Positions 60,301-64,000 of a stretch of 64,000 nt of DNA are shown here, piece after piece; positions within the stretch are counted from its first letter, which is position 1, and the number at the start of each line of letters is the position of its first letter. Below the pieces are notes generated by a model. The model was given only the letters and a program-made list of their open reading frames with translations, made no database searches and was not told where the DNA came from. Made by a program: the position numbers and the translations under genes. This DNA comes from Flectobacillus roseus (GTDB taxonomy: Bacteria; Bacteroidota; Bacteroidia; Cytophagales; Spirosomataceae), in the NCBI RefSeq assembly GCF_030056665.1, contig NZ_JASHIG010000004.1, one strand, 5' to 3'.

Positions 60301-61690
60301 ACACAATCAAAATGATAATCTCACCAAAGGCTGCTGATTTTCGGATATTTACTGCCGAATGGTACACTTCATCATTCATCTCTTGTTGCGTCAAGGTAAG
60401 GGTATGGCTTCCTGCCTTTTGAGCTCGCTCGTGTAAATGATGAATAATGGCTTCGACAATAATCACGGCGCCATCCACAATCAACCCAAAGTCAATAGCA
60501 CCCAATGACATCAAGTTGGCAGATACGCCAAAGAGGTTCATCATACTAAATGAAAACAGCAAACACAATGGAATCACAGAGGCCACCACAAGCCCAGCAC
60601 GAAGATTTCCTAAGAGTAAAACCAAGACAAAAATGACAATCAAACCGCCTTCTACCAAGTTTTTCTCCACAGTACCTATTGCCTTATCAATCAATTTACT
60701 ACGATCCAAAAAAGGTTGAATGGTAATACCTTCTGGAAGGGATTTTTGTATTTCTTTGATTCTGGCTTTTACGTCTTGAGTCACCACTTGTGCCGAAGCG
60801 CCTTTGAGTAAGAGTACAACCGCACCAACAGCCTCACCTTCGCCATTGCGAGTCATTGCCCCGTAGCGCACAGCGTGTCCAAACTGCACAGAAGCCACAT
60901 CTTTGACCAACACAGGCAGCCCTCCGCGATTAGCTACTACGATATTACCGATATCTTCGACATTTTTCACCATCCCTTCCGAGCGGATAAAATAGGCATC
61001 TGTTCCTTTTTCGATATAGCTACCTCCAGAGTTCGAATTATTATCTTGCAGGGCAGTAAAGAGCTCATTTAAAGTAACATTAGCCGCACTAAGACGTTCT
61101 GGATTAATAGCCACTTCGTATTGTTTCAGATTTCCTCCAAAAGAACTAACTTCTACAACTCCCTTGATACCAAGCAATTGTCTTTTTACAATCCAGTCTT
61201 GAATTGTACGAAGCTCGGTGAGAGAATAGTTGTTTTTAAATTTTGGATCAACTGCTAGCGTATATTGATAAAACTCTCCAAGTCCTGTTGTGATAGGTGC
61301 TAATTCGGGACGCCCAGCACCTGCAATCAGATTGGGCTCTGCTTCCTTAAGCTTTTCAGTTACTTGCTGACGAGCTTTTTCAATAGGTACATCGTCTTCA
61401 AATACTACAGTAATAATCGACAAGCCCATTCTCGAAAAAGAGCGAATTTCCTTCGTATTCGGAACGGTTCTTAAGGAGATTTCTAGTGGAATAGTGATAA
61501 ATTTTTCAACCTCAGTAGCAGGTAACGCGGGAGATTGAGTGATTACCTGCACTTGGTTAGATGTAATATCTGGTAGGGCATCTACGGTAAGCTGAGTCAA
61601 GGAAATTCCACCCCAAGCAATTAAGCTCAAGACAAATAATCCAATAATCAGCTTTTGATTTATGCTGAATCGAATTAATGAATCTATCAT
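57362..61690 (-). CDS. CzcA-type heavy-metal RND pump fused to a TolC-like outer-membrane channel
   Basis: A 1442-residue protein. Residues 1-~1035 are an HME-RND pump: ALPDITSNQVQVITQSPALP in the N-terminal periplasmic entry, the TM4 motif DFGLIVDGAVIIVE (D400, D406, E413) that is the CzcA-like (Zn/Co/Cd) form and not the Cus (Cu/Ag) form, and EGDFAVETLLHSNASLSQSI. Residues ~1065-1442 are a TolC/OEP repeat (LDNCIEKAVQQNQSIQVGKL). The joint near 1042-1064 is signal-peptide-like (AMILVLLSFGIVKTAPAQ). The adaptor gene follows, so all three parts are encoded in two genes. Confidence 0.94.
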   Translation of the reverse strand: MIDSLIRFSINQKLIIGLFVLSLIAWGGISLTQLTVDALPDITSNQVQVITQSPALPATEVEKFITIPLEISLRTVPNTKEIRSFSRMGLSIITVVFEDDVPIEKARQQVTEKLKEAEPNLIAGAGRPELAPITTGLGEFYQYTLAVDPKFKNNYSLTELRTIQDWIVKRQLLGIKGVVEVSSFGGNLKQYEVAINPERLSAANVTLNELFTALQDNNSNSGGSYIEKGTDAYFIRSEGMVKNVEDIGNIVVANRGGLPVLVKDVASVQFGHAVRYGAMTRNGEGEAVGAVVLLLKGASAQVVTQDVKARIKEIQKSLPEGITIQPFLDRSKLIDKAIGTVEKNLVEGGLIVIFVLVLLLGNLRAGLVVASVIPLCLLFSFSMMNLFGVSANLMSLGAIDFGLIVDGAVIIVEAIIHHLHERAQKAGSHTLTLTQQEMNDEVYHSAVNIRKSAAFGEIIILIVYFPILALTGIEGKMFKPMAQTVGFAIIGALILSLTYVPMMSSLLLSKKVNLKETISDKIINFLYKFYAPIIRWVLHHKAVVVGSAVAMFAGSLLLFSSLGGEFIPELNEGDFAVETLLHSNASLSQSIKMNTRAQQIILREFPDEVSQVVSRIGASEIPTDPMGINSCDLIIELKDMKHWKKAETMEELSAKMDDALSELPGVNFEFTQPIQMRFNELIAGTKSDVAIKIFGEDLDILYQKAQECAKHIAKIEGVGDLKVQQIEGVPQMVVDYNREKIAQYGLKIKELNALVKTAFAGEEAGVVYEGEKRFGLVVRLDSAYRKDLQNISDLYVDLPNGGKIPLSQVANISYQDAPTEIARDNARRRITIGINVRNRDVESLVHEIQQVLDKKVELPVGYNFVYGGAFENLNAAKSRLAIAVPVALFLIFALLFFTFNSFKEALIIFAAIPLSAIGGVMALWLRGMPFSVSAGIGFIALFGVAVLNGIVLIAYFNTLEKQGITDIYERIIEGTKTRFRPVVMTASVASLGFLPMALSHSPGAEVQRPLATVVIGGLISATLLTLVVLPAIYSLMATKVKIKPSIAMILVLLSFGIVKTAPAQNTPVLTLDNCIEKAVQQNQSIQVGKLEISGNRALEKTAKDLPKTSFDTQFGRTQTYTNNDVTFSLGQSFAFPSLYKAQENLLKSHTVSSEKRLNMTKNQVVAEVKSLYYQILLNTQLLKVVQQQDSLYQSAFKAASLRYQTGETNLLEKVSTETRLREIQNRVQSILSDEKSLYQSLSFLLNIPADFVIDTQINMQKPLQLQITEVSNNPYLELLRQQIEVSQLQTKLEKERLKPDFKVGITNQSIERNYNQNFVQAGLNFPLFAKAQKARINAAGINEQIAKESLSLAEQQTAKQLQSLKIQLEKLRKSVQYYQSSAIPQANLMINTAHKSYQAGEIEYVEFVQSITQAWQIKEMYLSEVHNLNQVIINIETLVGHE

Positions 61691-62006
61691 TAGTTTATTA
61701 AAATAAAGGTAGTGAGGCTGGTTATTGAGCGAATTGGTGATGGAGCAATTGAGTGATTATAATGGTTTATTAATCTCTCAAAACATCAATACAAGTAGGA
61801 GTACAGCGTAATGATTTGAATCGTTGAAACTCATTATTACACTCAAACTTATAGTCATGCTGATTATTGAGAACAGAGTAAATATATGAGATTTTTAAAA
61901 TCCATTTACGTATTTAACCACAAAATGCTCAATAGCAAATCACTCATTCACTTTCTCTCAATAAAGAGCCGAGAATGTTAATTTTAAATAAAAGGAAGAT
62001 ATTCGA
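61691..62006. other. 316-bp spacer upstream of the efflux operon
   Basis: No gene. At the left lies a gagcgaattggtgatggagc run and at the right tcactcattcactttctctc, the same complementary low-complexity words as between the hydroxyproline genes. No TAnnTTTG motif is clear. A metal-responsive promoter may be here but I cannot point to an operator. Confidence 0.4.
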
Positions 62007-62399
62007 TTAGAATCGGGGTGGATTGAGTAGCGACGAGGCTAATAGGAAGTCGTAAAGGTTTTGCCAAACAAAGTTTGGACCAACAAAACCCTTAATAATA
62101 GGCTTAAATTTCAGCGAAATTTGCTGAAAAAAGGATGGCAAAAAGGCATGAACCGCCTGAGAGTCCAGACTAGGCAAGTGTGAGTGTGAGTGCTTGGCAG
62201 TTTTGGTATGATTTGAGGCTGCCGAATAGTGCATTGCTAAAAAGCTCAAAAAGCTCATATTGCTTTTTTCGGTTTTGCAATGCCACTGGTAATGCTTCAC
62301 TAACTCGCCTATTTTTGCCAACTGCAAAGTATCCACCTTTGGAAAAAGACTTCCCAAAAGGATAGTGACACTTAGAAATATGGCAATAATTTGTTTCAT
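62007..62399 (-). CDS. Small His-rich exported protein of the metal efflux locus
   Basis: A 130-residue protein with a signal peptide (MKQIIAIFLSVTILLGSLFP). It contains a His-rich loop, HTKTAKHSHSHLPSLD near residues 58-75, plus WHCKTEK and a run of aromatic residues in the C-terminal half (FVGPNFVWQNLYDFLLASSL). Such small proteins are common immediately upstream of CzcA-type pumps in Bacteroidetes, in line with metal binding or sensing in the periplasm. No defined family name is recalled. Confidence 0.7.
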   Translation of the reverse strand: MKQIIAIFLSVTILLGSLFPKVDTLQLAKIGELVKHYQWHCKTEKSNMSFLSFLAMHYSAASNHTKTAKHSHSHLPSLDSQAVHAFLPSFFQQISLKFKPIIKGFVGPNFVWQNLYDFLLASSLLNPPRF

Positions 62400-62593
62400 G
62401 AAACAAAGGTAGTTGTTAAATCCAATCTAAAGGTACTTCGCCATAAAAACTTTTCCAGATTGGATTATTTTTATTTTTTGATTGGAGCAAATTAAGACTA
62501 AAAAGTTTAATCTTATTACTCATTTTTATAAAAATGTTGAAAAACAGATACTCAAATGCCCTTCCTCATGCATTTTTAGTCAAAATATAACAA

Positions 62594-62658
62594 TTTTCCA
62601 CAAAAGTTATCCACATTTTAAACTTGACCACTGTGGAAAAGCCCCTAATTGTGGATAA
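62594..62658. promoter_or_regulatory. Cluster of four DnaA-box-like sites
   Basis: Four 9-mers match or closely match TTATCCACA: TTTTCCACA (62594-62602), TTATCCACA (62607-62615), and in inverse orientation TGTGGAAAA (62632-62640) and TGTGGATAA (62650-62658). Two face each way, symmetric about ~62626, within 65 bp. The sites lie in a 421-bp AT-rich gene-free gap between the His-rich protein gene and valS. This could be a replication origin or a DnaA-titration/regulatory site. Confidence 0.65.
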
Positions 62659-62762
62659 GTCTTTTTTAGCCGATTTTATGCCAAACGTCCTAAATTTGGC
62701 TAATTATTTATAACGATTCTAAGGTACGTTTTCTATTCAGGAGTTTAATCTTGCGGAAATAA

Positions 62763-62797
62763 ATAAGCCCCTTGCAAAACAAAATGTTTTACAAGGG
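62763..62797 (-). terminator. Terminator of valS
   Basis: agccccttgcaaaac pairs with gttttacaaggggct (one mismatch) over a 5-nt loop, 24 bp past the valS stop, and is followed on the minus strand by ttatttattt. Confidence 0.75.
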
Positions 62798-62820
62798 GCT
62801 ATTGTATCAATAGTTCATGA

Positions 62821-64000
62821 CTACATTGCTTTCAAACGAGCGATAGTCTCCTCCAATGCCTTAATCTTCGACTCGGCATCGGCTAACTTTTGGCGTTCTT
62901 TTTCTACTACATCAGGTTTGGCATTGTTGACAAATCTTTCATTTGACAATTTTGCTTCCACTGATTTTTTGAATCCTAAGTTATATTCTAACTCTTTAGT
63001 AGCATTTGCTAATTCTGCTTCTACGTCTAGTTCTCCTTCGAGACTAATAAAGAATTCATCAGCTTTTAATACAAAAGAAATAGCGTTTTCAACATTGCTA
63101 GATACATATTCTATCGCAAAGGTATTTGCGAGCTTCACGATGATTGATTCTAGTTGCTTATAACGAGCTACATCTTCGGTTTTAATCGCCAATGGCAATT
63201 CTGTTTTTGGTGAAATTTGTTTTGTATTACGCGTCTCACGAACTTTTGAAACAATACCAAACAAGATTTCAAAATCAGCCAATACTTGTGTATCGATTTC
63301 GCCAGCTACTGGATACGCCGCACGGCAAATACTTTCACCTTCTTGACGCTCTGCAATTGCTTGCCAGATTTCTTCGGTAATAAATGGCATATATGGATGA
63401 GCCAAAGCCATCAATTTCTCAAAAATCCCGATAGTTGCATCATACGTAGCTTGGTCGATTGGTGAACCAAAAGCAGGTTTGATAATTTCGAGGTATTGTC
63501 CACAGAAATCATCCCAAATCAAGTTATAAATCGACAACAAGGCATCCGAAATACGGAATTTGCTAAAATGGTCTTGAACCTCAAGTACAACCTGACTAAT
63601 TTTTGAGTTAAACCATTTAATCGCTAATGTATTACCTGTTGGTTGTTCTGCATCAGCAATTTCCCAACCTTTTACCAAACGGAATGCATTCCATACTTTA
63701 TTACAGAAGTTACGTCCTTGTTCGCACAATTTATCATCAAACAACAAGTCGTTACCTGCAGGAGCCGAGAATAATAAGCCCGAACGAACGCCATCGGCAC
63801 CGTACTGCGCAATCAAATCTAATGGGTCTGGAGAGTTACCCAATGATTTTGACATTTTGCGACCTTGCTTATCACGTACAATACCTGTCAAATACACGTT
63901 ACGGAATGGAAGTTCGTCTCTCCACTCATAACCTGCGATAATCATACGAGCTACCCAGAAGAATAAAATATCTGGACCTGTTACCAAATCGTTGGTAGGA
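62821..64000 (-). CDS. valS: Valyl-tRNA synthetase, C-terminal part (gene runs off the window)
   Basis: The frame is open to the window edge; the first visible residues are PTND followed by LVTGPDILFFWVARMI, so the Leu there is internal and not a start. The class I signature KMSKS is present in QGRKMSKSLGNSPDP. The anticodon-binding domain follows, then a C-terminal coiled coil (LNATKEL-type region here as ELANATKELEYNLGFKKSVE, ending SKIKALEETIARLKAM) that binds tRNA. ValRS charges tRNA-Val. The N-terminal catalytic part with HIGH and the editing domain is outside. Confidence 0.97.
   Translation of the reverse strand, partial: PTNDLVTGPDILFFWVARMIIAGYEWRDELPFRNVYLTGIVRDKQGRKMSKSLGNSPDPLDLIAQYGADGVRSGLLFSAPAGNDLLFDDKLCEQGRNFCNKVWNAFRLVKGWEIADAEQPTGNTLAIKWFNSKISQVVLEVQDHFSKFRISDALLSIYNLIWDDFCGQYLEIIKPAFGSPIDQATYDATIGIFEKLMALAHPYMPFITEEIWQAIAERQEGESICRAAYPVAGEIDTQVLADFEILFGIVSKVRETRNTKQISPKTELPLAIKTEDVARYKQLESIIVKLANTFAIEYVSSNVENAISFVLKADEFFISLEGELDVEAELANATKELEYNLGFKKSVEAKLSNERFVNNAKPDVVEKERQKLADAESKIKALEETIARLKAM

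Noticed and set aside
1..64000. tRNA, rRNA or tmRNA genes
   Set aside because: Reading the intergenic regions I saw no acceptor/T-loop pattern or rRNA core; a covariance-model scan would be decisive but could not be run.

Overview
The window looks like a chromosomal segment of a Bacteroidota bacterium, probably of the order Cytophagales (Flectobacillus/Arcicella/Runella type; the genus is a guess). The DNA is AT-rich. It carries two large TonB-dependent receptors with N-terminal carboxypeptidase-regulatory-like domains, a TPP-riboswitch-controlled receptor, a CzcA-TolC fused metal pump, DUF1680 glycosidases, a CruF-type carotenoid hydratase and several TAnnTTTG-type promoter motifs. Genes lie on both strands in short operons. 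I saw no rRNA, tRNA, CRISPR array or transposase gene.

Region 1 (1-11.6 kb) is the most coherent accessory locus. Two DUF1680/GH127-type beta-L-arabinofuranosidase genes flank an AraC regulator and genes for 4-hydroxyproline breakdown: a DHDPS-family deaminase, an alpha-ketoglutarate-semialdehyde-type aldehyde dehydrogenase, a hydroxyproline 2-epimerase and an amino-acid permease. The combined reading is a locus for plant hydroxyproline-rich glycoproteins (extensins), in which arabinose is removed from hydroxyproline and the amino acid is then burned to alpha-ketoglutarate. The D-hydroxyproline dehydrogenase step is absent here. A HigBA-like toxin-antitoxin pair with a perfect palindromic operator sits inside the locus.

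Region 2 (11.8-24.9 kb) has HMG-CoA lyase with glutaryl-CoA dehydrogenase, a small outer-membrane protein, a TonB receptor behind a TPP riboswitch, and a MoxR/DUF4350/DUF4129/SpoIIM/RDD membrane cluster that lacks the usual DUF58 partner.

Region 3 (25-40.5 kb) has an AraC/phytanoyl-dioxygenase divergent pair, a TonB receptor with a strange Ala/Gln/Val-rich insert, a DUF3089 lipoprotein, a CarH-like B12 light-sensor regulator next to a cruF-like gene, a beta-oxidation operon (thiolase plus FadJ-like), pdxJ, a yqeY-like gene and cvpA.

Region 4 (40.5-64 kb) holds rlmN, a fatty acid desaturase, a DUF3500/HupE/COG0523 putative metal module, smpB, an OmpH-like chaperone, penicillin acylase, a phosphodiesterase, ispE, a cytochrome-oxidase subunit III-like gene, a heavy-metal RND efflux operon with a His-rich small protein, a cluster of four DnaA-box-like sites, and the 3' part of valS. 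Intergenic regions carry several dispersed repeat families. One is a MITE-like element with terminal inverted repeats and an exact 11-bp target duplication beside smpB.
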